Positions 8,324 to 17,304 of a stretch of DNA of 33,257 bases are shown in pieces. Within the stretch, counting starts at the first letter, position 1, and every line of letters starts with the position of its first letter. The DNA lies in contig CAMBVX010000026.1 in NCBI GenBank assembly GCA_945871085.1, positions 1 to 33,257 on the forward strand, given 5' to 3'. The notes under the pieces are model-generated. The model worked only from the letters and a program-made list of their open reading frames with translations. It was not told the DNA's origin and ran no database searches. The position numbers were made by a program, and so were the translations under genes. The DNA is from Opitutus sp. GAS368. Lineage in GTDB: Bacteria; Verrucomicrobiota; Verrucomicrobiia; Opitutales; Opitutaceae.

Positions 8324-8641
8324 TCAGCTAAACGACTTTCCGCAGCCGCACGTGCTTTGGGCGTTGGGATTCTTGATTTCAAAACCCTTCCCGTGCAGGC
8401 CGTCATCGAAGTCGACCAACGAACCCTCAAGATACGCCAGACTCGCCGGATCCATCAAGATGGGCACGCCCTCACTTTCCAATTCCGCGTCGGCTTCCTT
8501 TTTCTCATCGAACGACATTCCATATTGGAAGCCAGAGCAACCACCTGATTCGACAAATACGCGGAGACGTTTCGTCGGCGTATTGAGTTCGGCGTGCATG
8601 GCACGAACTTGGCGCGCGGCCCTTGGAGTGAGAGAAATCAC
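8324..8641 (-). CDS. A-type iron-sulfur carrier (IscA/ErpA/HesB family)
   Basis: This 105-aa protein begins at a GTG (MISLTPRAARQVRAM). It has the three conserved cysteines of A-type carriers: one in SGGCSGFQYGMSF and two in the C-terminal STCGCGKSF. Such proteins bind Fe-S clusters or iron and deliver them to apo-enzymes. ErpA, IscA and SufA cannot be separated by sequence alone and there is no isc or suf neighbour to decide. The gene is convergent with ubiE and its 5' end faces the kinase gene at 8755. No Shine-Dalgarno is visible. Length is normal for the family. Confidence 0.93.
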   Translation of the reverse strand: MISLTPRAARQVRAMHAELNTPTKRLRVFVESGGCSGFQYGMSFDEKKEADAELESEGVPILMDPASLAYLEGSLVDFDDGLHGKGFEIKNPNAQSTCGCGKSFS

Positions 8642-8754
8642 AATTTCAGCGTAAGATCGCGCATCACCCTGTCAAATCAGCTCACAGCAAATTCCGCGCC
8701 TACCACGATATGCGCTCTTGCCAGTGACCCTGACGCCCGCCTTTCTCCAATTCT

Positions 8755-9726
8755 GTGGCCGCACTTAAGCACATTTTCAACGAGCTCCACTACGAGATGA
8801 CCCGCAAGATCGCGGAAGGCGGCATGGGCCTCGTCTATGAAGCCGTGCAGCTCGGAGCGGGTAATTTCAGGAAGGTTGTCGCGGTAAAAGTTATTCGGGA
8901 AGAATATTCTGCCATCGAAGAATTTCAGAACAATTTTATCGGCGAGGCGCGACTCGTTGCCGACCTGATCCATACCAACATTGTCCAGACCTACCACCTC
9001 GGTCAGGTCGGCGGCCAATATTTCATGGTAATGGAATTCGTCAAAGGCGTGAATCTTGAGCAATTTCTCGAGCGTCATCGCCAGCTGGGCAAACAAATCC
9101 CCACCGATCTCGCCGCCTTCATCGTCTCACGGATCGCCCGCGGCCTCACCTACGCACACACGAAATGTGATCGCGACGGCCGTCACCTCAACATTGTCCA
9201 CCGCGACATCGGGCCCAAGAACGTGCTCGTCGCCCAAGAGGGCGACGTCAAGCTCACTGACTTCGGCATCGCGAAGGCGCTCGACCTAATGTATAATGAG
9301 GAAGGCAAAGTGATTGCGGGCAAGGACGAGTATCTTTCCCCGGAACAGGCCACCTACGCCATCACCGACGCACGCGCCGACCTCTTCCCTCTCGGCATCG
9401 TCCTCACAGAGCTACTCCTAGGTAAGAATATCTTTCGCTCCCACGACCGTTCGCAGTCTCGGCGCAACATATTGACGATGCCGATTCCGCAGTTCGCGAC
9501 GTTGCGCCCGGATATCGATCCCAAACTTGAGGCGATTATTCAGCGGGCCTTGGAGCGCGACCGGGAGAAACGTTACCAATCAGGCTACGAAATGCTCACG
9601 GCCCTCGAATTGTATTTGTATAGTGACGGTTACGGACCCACCAACGAAAAACTCGGCGTTTACATCAAAGAGCTCTTCGGGATCAAAGACCCCGTTATCC
9701 CTCCGCTTTCCCGCCCCCCAACCTGA
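8755..9726 (+). CDS. Soluble Hanks-type serine/threonine protein kinase
   Basis: The 323-aa product is essentially only a kinase domain. The glycine loop [12 protein letters not shown] lies at about 19-30, the ATP lysine is in VAVKV (K45) and the alpha-C Glu at about 64. The catalytic loop is [11 protein letters not shown] (149-159), with DFGIAKA at 169-175. The activation segment ends [11 protein letters not shown] where most relatives have GTPxYMSPEQ. No transmembrane helix, PASTA or other sensor domain follows. The likely start is GTG 8755; ATG 8797 is possible but would trim the region just before the glycine loop. It ends 29 bp before rpoN on the same strand, so the two are probably co-transcribed. 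Substrate unknown; the kinase should be active because K, D, N and DFG are present. Confidence 0.92.
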   Translation: MAALKHIFNELHYEMTRKIAEGGMGLVYEAVQLGAGNFRKVVAVKVIREEYSAIEEFQNNFIGEARLVADLIHTNIVQTYHLGQVGGQYFMVMEFVKGVNLEQFLERHRQLGKQIPTDLAAFIVSRIARGLTYAHTKCDRDGRHLNIVHRDIGPKNVLVAQEGDVKLTDFGIAKALDLMYNEEGKVIAGKDEYLSPEQATYAITDARADLFPLGIVLTELLLGKNIFRSHDRSQSRRNILTMPIPQFATLRPDIDPKLEAIIQRALERDREKRYQSGYEMLTALELYLYSDGYGPTNEKLGVYIKELFGIKDPVIPPLSRPPT

Positions 9727-9755
9727 GATGAACCCCGCTATTTTTCATCCAGCAC

Positions 9756-11279
9756 ATGAGCGGGCACGGATTTAGTCACGAACTGCGCCAGCGTCAGACC
9801 CAATCGCTGGTCCTCGCTCCGCAACTTAGGCACTCCCTGAAAATCCTTCAGGTGGCCGCGCTCGATCTGCGCTCGGTCATCCAAGAAGAACTGCAAAGCA
9901 ATCCGACGCTCGAAGAACTCCCCATGGAGGGAGTCAGCCTCGACCATACCGCACCCGAGGACAACGCTACCGACCGGGATTCCGACTCCAGTGGAAAAGT
10001 CGGCACCGACACGACTGACGCCACCGCTCCCTCCGACACTTCAGAAGTAAAGCGCGATGAAATGGATTTCTCCAAAGACAAGGAATTCGAGATCCTGGGC
10101 AAGCTCGACGAAGACTGGCGCGACCACATGGCCAGCGCCGGCGGCGCTCAACCCTACACCTCGGAGGATGCCGAGAAGCGGCAACACTTTTTTGACTCCC
10201 TCGTCAGCGAGACCTCGTTGCAGGAGCATCTCATGCAGCAAGCGGAAATGACGGATCTCTCGCCGGCAGCCCTGCAAGCGATGCAGCATCTTGTCGGCGG
10301 TCTCGACGACCGTGGTTTTTTGACCCAAACGCCCGCCGATGTCGCACTCCAAACGGGCCTCGGACTGGAGGCCGTGCAAGCGGCACTGAAGACCCTCAAA
10401 AGCTTTGATCCTCCCGGCATTGGGGCCAAGAATCTCGCCGAGTGCCTCCTCCTACAACTCGCCGCCAAAGGCCGCAGCGATTCGCTGGCGCTGCGCATGA
10501 TCCGAGACTACTTCGAACTCCTCACCCGCCGGCGCATCCCGGAGCTCGCGCGAAAGCTTTCCGCCGATACCGACGATGTGCAATCCGCCATCGAGGAAAT
10601 TGGCAAACTCGACCCAGCCCCCGGCCGACGCTTTGCCGAAGACAACAATCGCGTCGTCATTGCCGATGTAACCGTGGAGAAAGACGGCGACGAGTGGAAG
10701 ATCAACCTCAACAGCGACTACATCCCACGCCTCCGCCTCTCCAGCACCTATCGCGACCTGATCGCCAAGGGCACGCTCTCGAAAGAAGAGCGCGACTATC
10801 TGCGTGAGAAAATGCGCTCCGGAAAGTTTCTCATTGATTCGATCGAGCAGCGCCAGCGCACCATCGAACGCATCACGCGTGAAATCATCAAGGCGCAGAC
10901 CCCTTTCTTTGAGACCGGAGTCTCACAGCTCAAGCCGCTCACGATGACTCAAATCGCGGATGTTGTCGGCGTCCACGAAACCACGGTCAGTCGCGCCATC
11001 GCCAATAAATATATCAAAACCCCCCATGGGATTTTCGATTTCAAATATTTCTTCACGCCCGGCTACCAAGCGGACAGCGGCGCCTCGGTCTCGAATACCA
11101 GCGTCAAGGAAATGCTCGCCGATCTCGTCGCCGGTGAAGACAAAGGGACCCCGCTCAGCGATCAAGAAATCGTGGCGAGACTGCAGGAAAAAGGCATCAA
11201 GATCGCCCGCCGCACAGTAGCTAAATACCGTGAAGAGCTCGGCCTCCTCCCGAGCAACTTGCGCCGGGATTACAAGTAG
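9756..11279 (+). CDS. rpoN: RNA polymerase sigma-54 factor
   Basis: The 507-aa protein has the three sigma-54 regions. Region I is Gln/Leu-rich (QTQSLVLAPQLRHSLKILQ). It is followed by an acidic Asp/Ser/Thr-rich region II (about residues 60-125), the core-binding domain, the HTH block IADVVGVHETTVSRAI and the RpoN box ARRTVAKYREELGLLPS. It directs RNA polymerase to -24/-12 promoters and needs a AAA+ activator. ATG 9756 begins right at MSGHGFSHELRQ; no Shine-Dalgarno is seen. It directly follows the Ser/Thr kinase gene and is convergent with tsaD, with 4 bp between stops. A non-ATPase bEBP-like protein lies 14 kb away in this window. Confidence 0.97.
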   Translation: MSGHGFSHELRQRQTQSLVLAPQLRHSLKILQVAALDLRSVIQEELQSNPTLEELPMEGVSLDHTAPEDNATDRDSDSSGKVGTDTTDATAPSDTSEVKRDEMDFSKDKEFEILGKLDEDWRDHMASAGGAQPYTSEDAEKRQHFFDSLVSETSLQEHLMQQAEMTDLSPAALQAMQHLVGGLDDRGFLTQTPADVALQTGLGLEAVQAALKTLKSFDPPGIGAKNLAECLLLQLAAKGRSDSLALRMIRDYFELLTRRRIPELARKLSADTDDVQSAIEEIGKLDPAPGRRFAEDNNRVVIADVTVEKDGDEWKINLNSDYIPRLRLSSTYRDLIAKGTLSKEERDYLREKMRSGKFLIDSIEQRQRTIERITREIIKAQTPFFETGVSQLKPLTMTQIADVVGVHETTVSRAIANKYIKTPHGIFDFKYFFTPGYQADSGASVSNTSVKEMLADLVAGEDKGTPLSDQEIVARLQEKGIKIARRTVAKYREELGLLPSNLRRDYK

Positions 11280-11283
11280 CGCC

Positions 11284-12321
11284 TCAAACCAAGCCCGCAC
11301 TCGGGTCGATGCCCAGCGCAAGATTCGCATGGCGATTGGTGCCCGCGGTGTCCACCCACGCCGCGAACGCGATCATGCCGGCGTTATCTCCGGTGTGCTT
11401 CGGCTGCGCCGCCAAGCACGGAATCGCGACTCTGGCGGCTTCCACTGTCAGCGCCGCGCGGAGCGTGCGGTTGTTCGCCACGCCGCCCGACAACCCGAGA
11501 CTCCGAAACTTGCCTTCGTCCAGCCGCAAGGCCGCACGAGTCTTCCGCACGAGTGCATCAACCACCGCCTGTTGGTAGCTCGCACATAGGTCGGGCAATC
11601 GTTCCTGCACGTCGGCCTGCCGCATTTTCTCGAGCCGATATCGCAGGCTGGTCTTTAACCCGGAAAAACTAAAATCCAACTCATCGCGCCGCCCAATCCC
11701 CCGCGGGAAATCAAACGCGTCAATTTTCCCGCCGGCAGCAATTTTTTCGATCAGGGGCCCACCCGGATAGCCGAGTCCCAGCAACTTGGCCCCCTTGTCC
11801 AGGGCCTCGCCCGCCGCATCGTCCCGCGTGGAGGAAAGCACCTTTACATCCCGTTTGGCGTCGATCGTGAACAGCATCGTGTTCCCTCCCGAAACGATGA
11901 GTCCGAGATGCGGCAACAGGGCCTGCAAGCGGGCATCAAAATCAGCCGGAGCCTCCGCATGCAAGGCGATGAAAGGGGACCACACGTGTCCGCGTAGGTG
12001 ATTAACCCCTACAACCGAAGCACGCCTCGCCAGCGCCAATGACTTGGCCGCTGCGACCCCGATCGCCAGACAGGCCGCCAAGCCGGGGCCGTTCGTCACC
12101 GCGATCAGGTCTACGCCGCTGAATCCGACGTCACGCTGTGCGTGTTCGAGCAGCGGCCCAAAATGCCGCAGGTGTTCTCGCGTGGCGAGATCGGGCACGA
12201 CACCACCGTGCTTCTCGTGCAGCGCGATCTGACTATGGACCCACTCCCCAAGCAAACCGCACGCCGGATCGAAAATCGCAACGGCGGTTTCGTCACATGA
12301 ACTTTCAAGCGCGAGAATCAC
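11284..12321 (-). CDS. tsaD: tRNA N6-adenosine threonylcarbamoyltransferase
   Basis: The 345-aa ASKHA-fold enzyme transfers the threonylcarbamoyl group to A37 of ANN-decoding tRNAs, working with TsaB, TsaE and TsaC. Visible: N-terminal LALESSCDETAVAI, HEKHGGVVPDLATREH, metal-binding NHLRGHVWSP, VSGGNTMLF, KLLGLGYPGGP, DFSFSGLKTSLRY, and LSGGVANNRTLR near the end. It starts at a GTG, with no Shine-Dalgarno. ctp lies 89 bp upstream on the same strand. The conserved Tyr of HxKYGGVVPE is His here, a minor change. No other tsa gene is in the window. Confidence 0.96.
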   Translation of the reverse strand: MILALESSCDETAVAIFDPACGLLGEWVHSQIALHEKHGGVVPDLATREHLRHFGPLLEHAQRDVGFSGVDLIAVTNGPGLAACLAIGVAAAKSLALARRASVVGVNHLRGHVWSPFIALHAEAPADFDARLQALLPHLGLIVSGGNTMLFTIDAKRDVKVLSSTRDDAAGEALDKGAKLLGLGYPGGPLIEKIAAGGKIDAFDFPRGIGRRDELDFSFSGLKTSLRYRLEKMRQADVQERLPDLCASYQQAVVDALVRKTRAALRLDEGKFRSLGLSGGVANNRTLRAALTVEAARVAIPCLAAQPKHTGDNAGMIAFAAWVDTAGTNRHANLALGIDPSAGLV

Positions 12322-12410
12322 GCTCTGCGCGCCCCGGGCAGGCGGCGTAGTTTTTCAGGCAATAAATGATCCATTGAAAAATCGACCCGCAGCGCCGCGA
12401 GCCTTGGTGT

Positions 12411-13697
12411 TCACAGTGCATCGGCCCTCGTCGCACGAATGTCGATCAACCGCACCCCCCTGAGAACGTCGAGTGCAGCCTGCAGCTGCCGGTCCTCGAT
12501 CAGCTCGAATCCAAAGCGCTCCTTGAACTCCTTTGGATCGGCAATGTCAGGCCGCGCGCGTTGACGACGCAGCATTCCATCTTCTTCTGCCGTCATCACG
12601 ACCTCCACGTGCGGCGCGATCCCTTTCTCGTGGATGCTCACCCCTCCGGGCGTATAATATCGCGCGGTGGTAAGCCGCAGGCCCTCGCCTTGCTTGAGTT
12701 TGAAGACAGACTGCACCGACCCTTTGCCAAACGAACGTTCCCCCACCACCACGGCCCGCCCGGTATCCTTGAGGGCGCCCGTCACCACCTCCGCTGCGCT
12801 GGCACTCCCGGCGTTGACCAGCAGTGCCACCGGCACTGACAACGGGGCGCCTTCCCGCTCGGCCTTGTAATCCTCTCGGTCGGTCGGCTTTCGGCCCTGA
12901 GTATAGACGATCAACTCTCCTTTCTTGAAAAACGGCTCGGCCACTTCGACCGCAGCGTCCAGCAAGCCGCCGGGGTTGTTGCGCAGGTCAATCACCAGGC
13001 TAGTCGCGCCCGCTCTCAGCAATTGGTCCAGCGCTTTGGAAAACTGCTCGCCGGTGTGCTCGGAAAATTCCGTTAATTGCACGTAGCCCACCCCGTCCCC
13101 AATGACGTGCACATCGCGCACACTCTCGATCTTAATGATCTCGCGCACGAGGTTTAGATCCATCGTCGCCTTCGTGGAGGGACGGAACACCCCGACTAAC
13201 ACCCGCGTCTTCGGTTTTCCGCGCAGCCGGCTCACAATCCCATCCATCGTCGAACTCACCTCAACCGCCTTGCCGTCGATGCTGACAATAACATCACCAC
13301 GTTGGATTCCCGCGCGCTCTCCTGGCGTGCCCGCAAGCGGAGCAATGACGACGGCTTTACCCTGACGCGTCTCAACCTGAATCCCGATCCCACCAAACTC
13401 ACCCACCAAGTCCTCCTCAAACTCTTGGTTGTCCTTCGTCTCAAGAAACTCTGAATGCGGGTCGAGCGACTCGACCATGCCATGCAAGGCCGACTTCGCC
13501 AGCTGGTCGTAGGCCGCAGCCTTTGCCTCAACGTAATTTTCGCTCACGAGCTGCATCACTTCGCGCACGTAGTTCGCCGAGCGACTCAGATCGCGGTTGG
13601 GGAAAAGATTCCACGCAGTCGCAACGCGCGCACCAGCGACGGTGAGCGCGACCCCAAACACCGCACCAGCGGTCAGCGTGAGAATCCGTTTGAACAT
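12411..13697 (-). CDS. C-terminal processing serine protease, S41 family (CtpA-like)
   Basis: An N-terminal hydrophobic segment (FKRILTLTAGAVFGVALTVAG) anchors or exports the protein. A S41 N-terminal region (LDPHSEFL) follows, then a PDZ domain (LVGEFGGIGIQV to GDVIVSIDGKAV) and the protease core. The core has VIDLRNNPGGLLDAAV, the nucleophile in NAGSASAAEVV and the general-base lysine in GERSFGKGSVQ. These enzymes trim C-termini of envelope proteins in the periplasm. ATG 13697 (MFKRIL) is preferred; ATG 13715 is equally possible. The track start at 13838 would overlap the divergent MidA gene by 107 bp. tsaD follows downstream. Confidence 0.93.
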   Translation of the reverse strand: MFKRILTLTAGAVFGVALTVAGARVATAWNLFPNRDLSRSANYVREVMQLVSENYVEAKAAAYDQLAKSALHGMVESLDPHSEFLETKDNQEFEEDLVGEFGGIGIQVETRQGKAVVIAPLAGTPGERAGIQRGDVIVSIDGKAVEVSSTMDGIVSRLRGKPKTRVLVGVFRPSTKATMDLNLVREIIKIESVRDVHVIGDGVGYVQLTEFSEHTGEQFSKALDQLLRAGATSLVIDLRNNPGGLLDAAVEVAEPFFKKGELIVYTQGRKPTDREDYKAEREGAPLSVPVALLVNAGSASAAEVVTGALKDTGRAVVVGERSFGKGSVQSVFKLKQGEGLRLTTARYYTPGGVSIHEKGIAPHVEVVMTAEEDGMLRRQRARPDIADPKEFKERFGFELIEDRQLQAALDVLRGVRLIDIRATRADAL

Positions 13698-13731
13698 CAC
13701 TACGACTGTGTGCATCCGGTTCGGTTTGTAA

Positions 13732-14730
13732 ATGGGTTCGTCAGTCACACCAGCATCGTCGTCCGCATCGCCCGAGTTCATAAGCTGCTTTCGCGCCCAG
13801 GCCGGGCCGACCGGTACGATGAGTTTTGCGCGTTTCATGGAGCTCGCGCTCTACCACCCGGAGGTCGGCTATTACCGCCGAGACCAAACGCGGGTCGGCT
13901 ACGCGGCTGGCACCGATTTTTTTACCGCGAGCACCAGCGGCCAGATGTTCGGCGAACTTGTTGCCGCCGCGTGCGTGCACCTCCTCGGTTGCCGCGACCC
14001 GGGCACCCACACCTTCGTCGAGATCGGTGCGGAACCGGGCCAAAGTGTCTTGGCGGGCATAACCCACCCCTTTGGTGCCGTGCGCACGCTGCGCGTCGGC
14101 GAACCACTCGCTCTGACCGGCCAATGCATCGTGTTCTCCAACGAGCTCTTCGACGCCCAACCCTGCACGCGGACCATCTTTCGCAACGGTGAGTGGCGGG
14201 AAGTGGGTGTCGCCCTAGTCCGAGACAACCTCATCGAAATTGAGCTTCCACCCCCGCACGGGGTTCGTTCTAACGCTCCTGCAGCTGGCACAGAAAGCTA
14301 CCGTTTCGACCAACCACATGCCGCGACCTCACTTGCCGAGAAAATTGCCCGGCAACCTTGGACCGGGCTCTTCGTGGCATTCGACTACGGCAAAAGTTTG
14401 CTCGATCTGTTGGAAAATTGTCCGGCTGGAACGTTGCGGACCTACTACCGTCACACCCAGTCCAACGACCTCCTTAGCCGCCCCGGCGAACAAGACCTCA
14501 CCTGTCACGTCTGCTGGGATTGGCTCACCTCCGCCCTAGAGGCCAACGGCTTCCCCGCTATCACCCTAGTCTCACAAGAGGCGTTCTTCATCCGCTATGC
14601 CGCCGACCTGATCGCTGCGACGACTGCCGCCGAGGCCGCGCGACTGAGTCAACGCAAGCTCGCGTTGCTTCAACTGCTGCATCCGGCCCACCTTGGACAC
14701 AAATTCCAAGTCCTCCATGCTCTACGATAA
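13732..14730 (+). CDS. SAM-dependent methyltransferase, MidA/NDUFAF7 family (COG1565)
   Basis: The 332-aa protein matches the MidA layout: MSFARFMELALYHPEVGYY, then FFTASTSGQMFGELVA, motif I-like VEIGAEPGQSVLA, FSNELFDAQP (the NEllDA block), GEWREVGV and LFVAFDYGKSL. The mitochondrial homologue NDUFAF7 methylates an arginine in a complex I subunit; the bacterial substrate is unknown. Motif I reads E-P-G-Q in place of the usual G-A/P-G-R-G-type stretch, a mild deviation. ATG 13732 leaves only 34 bp to the divergent ctp start at 13697, so the two share a very short promoter region. rpmB follows 70 bp downstream. Confidence 0.85.
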   Translation: MGSSVTPASSSASPEFISCFRAQAGPTGTMSFARFMELALYHPEVGYYRRDQTRVGYAAGTDFFTASTSGQMFGELVAAACVHLLGCRDPGTHTFVEIGAEPGQSVLAGITHPFGAVRTLRVGEPLALTGQCIVFSNELFDAQPCTRTIFRNGEWREVGVALVRDNLIEIELPPPHGVRSNAPAAGTESYRFDQPHAATSLAEKIARQPWTGLFVAFDYGKSLLDLLENCPAGTLRTYYRHTQSNDLLSRPGEQDLTCHVCWDWLTSALEANGFPAITLVSQEAFFIRYAADLIAATTAAEAARLSQRKLALLQLLHPAHLGHKFQVLHALR

Positions 14731-14800
14731 CCCAAAATTCCCCTTGCTTCGCCTACTGCCCGACTTTTATCTCTGAACCTTTAACCAACTAGAAACCATC

Positions 14801-15031
14801 ATGGCCAGAATCTGTGCAATCACCGGTCGCCGCCCCGTCAAGGGCTCGATCATCAACCGCAAGGGTCAGTCTAAAAAGAGCGGCGGCATCGGCACGCACG
14901 TGACGAGCATCACGAAGCGCAAATTCCGCCCCAACCTCCAGCGCATCCGCATCAAGACGGCCAACGGCGGCACCAAGCGCGTCTGGGTCTCGGTTAAGGC
15001 CATTAAAGCAGGCCTCGTCGAAAAAGCCTAG
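14801..15031 (+). CDS. rpmB: 50S ribosomal protein L28
   Basis: The 76-aa basic protein has the L28 signature: MARICAITGRRPVKGSIINR, KKSGGIGTHVTSITKRKFRP, NLQRIRIKTANGGTKRVWVS and KAGLVEKA. It is an rRNA-binding component of the large subunit. The leader (CTTTAACCAACTAGAAACCATC) has no Shine-Dalgarno, notable for a ribosomal protein. It lacks the Cys pairs of the zinc-binding L28 form. No rpmG follows; a strong terminator does, so the unit ends here. Confidence 0.97.
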   Translation: MARICAITGRRPVKGSIINRKGQSKKSGGIGTHVTSITKRKFRPNLQRIRIKTANGGTKRVWVSVKAIKAGLVEKA

Positions 15032-15053
15032 CCGTCATACGCTTCCTTCTATT

Positions 15054-15084
15054 GCCCGCGGTCCTCTGATCGCGGGCTTTTTTT
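15054..15084 (+). terminator. Intrinsic terminator after rpmB
   Basis: GCCCGCG (15054-15060), a 10-nt loop and CGCGGGC (15071-15077) form a perfect 7-bp GC stem followed directly by seven T. It is 22 bp past the L28 stop, a textbook Rho-independent terminator. Confidence 0.93.
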
Positions 15085-15284
15085 CGCACTACCTGGGTCG
15101 AGAGAAAAAAGCCTATTTCTAACCTGAATTCTGTACTTCGCCCGTTTTTTACTTTTTTTCGGCGCTATTTTCTCCGGATCGCACGGGGAATTTGTTTCAC
15201 CGACACAATCGGTCATTTTTTTCGAAGCGTTTAGTGGCGACCTGCCCCCTATCCGGCGCGGGCGCGATCCGCTAAAGTGCCGAC
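15085..15284 (+). other. AT-richer non-coding stretch between the rpmB terminator and an IS remnant
   Basis: No convincing ORF or RNA gene is seen. The stretch is richer in A/T than its surroundings, with several T-runs. A small hairpin ACCGA-CACAA-TCGGT (15199-15213) followed by T7 (15216-15222) could be a weak terminator. It probably includes the left end or promoter of the IS1634-type element that starts at 15285. Confidence 0.4.
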
Positions 15285-15999
15285 ATGTTCCTCCAATCCA
15301 GCGAGCGGTGTAATAAAGGGAAGGTTCATCGATCGTGGTCCGGGGTCGAGAGCCACCGCTACGCGGGCGGCAAGATCGCCCAGCGCCACGTGCTCAACCT
15401 CCGGCGAGATCAACGACAGCCAACGCCTCGCCTGGGAACGCAGCCTCGCTGTCTTCGACGAGCCCAGCGGCGAGACGCATCAACTCGCGCTTTTTCCGGC
15501 CGACCGCACGCCGACCGTCAACGGCACGCCGACCGTGCAGGTGAGGCTTGACGCACTCCGCCTCGAACATCCCCGCCAGTGGCGGCGCCTGCTGGCTGGC
15601 CGACCAACTTTGGCGCACGCTCCATCTCGAAGATTTTTTCGGCGACCGGCGGCCCGTCAGCCACACGGACACCGACTAGGAAAAGGTCCTGCGCATCCTC
15701 GTGATCGAGCGGCTGCTCGCCCTCGGCAGCGAGTGGCGGCTGCACCGTCATTGGTTTTCAACGACAGCGCTGCTCGAATTGCTCGGCGTCGCTGCCCGCG
15801 CTGCGCAGGATGAAACCCTCGACCGCTGTCACTCCCTTCTCCTGCTGTGCCGCACAAAGAGGAACTCTTCGCCCACCTCCGCCAACGCCGGAGCAATCTC
15901 TTCGGCGCGCGCTACGAGGTGCTGCTCTACGATCTGACGAACACCTACTTCGAGTGCGATTTGCCGACCGACGAGCACGATCCTCGTCGTTTCGGCTAA
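15285..15999 (+). pseudogene. Decayed IS1634-family transposase, N-terminal part
   Basis: The homology starts at MFLQSSERCNKGKVHRSW (frame 3). It moves to frame 1 at about 15402 (GEINDSQRLAWERSL, an extra C in AACCTCCGGCGAG), to frame 2 at about 15583 (extra C after CAGTGG: GACWLADQLWRTLHLEDFF), meets an in-frame TAG at 15677, continues EKVLRILVIERLLALGSEWRLHRHWF, and returns to frame 1 at about 15850 (PHKEELFAHLRQ, YEVLLYDLTNTYFECDLP, HDPRRFG). The last block holds the first catalytic Asp of this IS4-like DDE group. The rest of the catalytic domain is absent: reading stops at 15997, on top of the fabF stop codon. Three frameshifts, one nonsense mutation and truncation show it is dead. Confidence 0.83.
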
Positions 16000-17276
16000 G
16001 GGAGGATGGTGGGGTCTGAATCTACTTCGAGTGCGCGAAACACCACCGACGCGTTCTGGCCGCCGAAGCCGAGATTATTACTCAACACGGTTTGCACCTT
16101 CGTGGCACGCGCGACATTCGGGACGTAGTCGAGATCGCAGTCGGGATCGGGATTCTCGAGATTTATCGTCGGCGCAATCAGCTGCGACTGAATGGTTTTC
16201 ACGCAAATGACCGACTCTATTCCACCTGCGGCACCGAGGAGGTGCCCGGTCATCGACTTCGTTGAGCTGATCGGGATGTTGCGCGCGTGTTCGCCGAAAA
16301 CTTTCTTAATGGCGAGCGTCTCAAATTTATCGTTGTAAGGGGTGCTCGTGCCGTGGGCATTGATGTAATCGATCTGATCAGGCCTGAGCGACGCGCTCGC
16401 GAGCGCGCGTTTCATTGCCATCGAAAGTCCCTTGCCCTCCGGATCGGGTTGGGTGATATGGAAAGCGTCACAGGTCGCGGCGTAACCCGCGAGTTCACAG
16501 TAGATCCGGGCCCCGCGAGCTTGGGCGTGCTCAAGCGATTCGAGCACCAAAACACCCGCGCCTTCTCCCATAATGAAACCGTCGCGGCCTTGGTCGAAGG
16601 GCCGACACGCCTTTTCCGGGAAATCGTTGCGTGTGCTCATCGCCTTCATCGAACAGAAACTCGCGTAAGCAAACGGCGTGATGGCTGCCTCGCTGCCCCC
16701 GGCGATCATCACATCCGCATCTCCGCGCCGAATCGTGTGAGCCGCCTCTCCTAGGGCGTGGGTCCCAGTTGCACACGCGGAAACGACACCGAAGTTCGGA
16801 CCGCGCGCGCCATTCTCGATGGCGATCAACCCCGAGCACATGTTACCAATCAACGAAGGGATCGTAAACGGCGAAACTTTGCGCGGGCCACGTTCGGCGA
16901 GCACTTTGAGTTGCGACTCGTAGGTATACATGCCGCCAATGCCGGACCCAACAATGACACCCACGCGGTCCCCGTTCTCTTTCGTCATGTCGAGACCCGA
17001 GTCCGCTACGGCCTGTTTTGCTGCGACGAATCCGAAGTGGGTGTAACGGTCGTTGCGCCGCGCCTCCTTCGCATCCATGTGGTCCGCCGGATCCCAGTCG
17101 CGCACTTCCGCCCCGATCTGACTGGCGAAGTCCTTCGGGTCAAACAACGTTATCCGGTGAATACCGCCTCGGCCTGCCACCAAACTCTTCCAAAAATCGT
17201 CAACCGTGTGGCCGATTGAGGTAACGACCCCTAACCCCGTAACGACGACGCGGCGGGAGAACGAAGGCGTTTCCAT
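15996..17276 (-). CDS. fabF: Beta-ketoacyl-ACP synthase II (KAS II)
   Basis: The 426-aa thiolase-fold enzyme elongates acyl-ACP with malonyl-ACP in type II fatty acid synthesis. The catalytic Cys-His-His triad is visible: Cys in VVSACATGTHAL, His in INAHGTSTPYND and His in KSMTGHLLGAAGG; the C-terminus has LSNNLGFGGQN. ATG 17276 (METPSFSRRVVVTGLGV) is chosen over the TTG at 17285. It is downstream of fabG and acpP on the same strand, separated from acpP by a hairpin terminator/attenuator. Its TAG stop overlaps the truncated end of an IS1634 remnant, so the last residues (EVDSDPTILP) may have been set by that rearrangement. The conserved core is intact. Confidence 0.96.
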   Translation of the reverse strand: METPSFSRRVVVTGLGVVTSIGHTVDDFWKSLVAGRGGIHRITLFDPKDFASQIGAEVRDWDPADHMDAKEARRNDRYTHFGFVAAKQAVADSGLDMTKENGDRVGVIVGSGIGGMYTYESQLKVLAERGPRKVSPFTIPSLIGNMCSGLIAIENGARGPNFGVVSACATGTHALGEAAHTIRRGDADVMIAGGSEAAITPFAYASFCSMKAMSTRNDFPEKACRPFDQGRDGFIMGEGAGVLVLESLEHAQARGARIYCELAGYAATCDAFHITQPDPEGKGLSMAMKRALASASLRPDQIDYINAHGTSTPYNDKFETLAIKKVFGEHARNIPISSTKSMTGHLLGAAGGIESVICVKTIQSQLIAPTINLENPDPDCDLDYVPNVARATKVQTVLSNNLGFGGQNASVVFRALEVDSDPTILP

Positions 17277-17304
17277 GCTCGGCAACGAAAATTTGGTTGT
17301 TCAG

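Noticed and set aside
8600-8625. TGGCACGAACTTGGC as a sigma-54 -24/-12 promoter
   Set aside because: The -12 element reads TGGC rather than TTGC and the site lies inside the Fe-S carrier coding region.
13732-13838. Ctp start at 13838 overlapping the divergent MidA gene
   Set aside because: The extra residues (MKRAKLIVPVGPAW...) precede the export signal and have no family match; the start at 13697 or 13715 avoids overlap.
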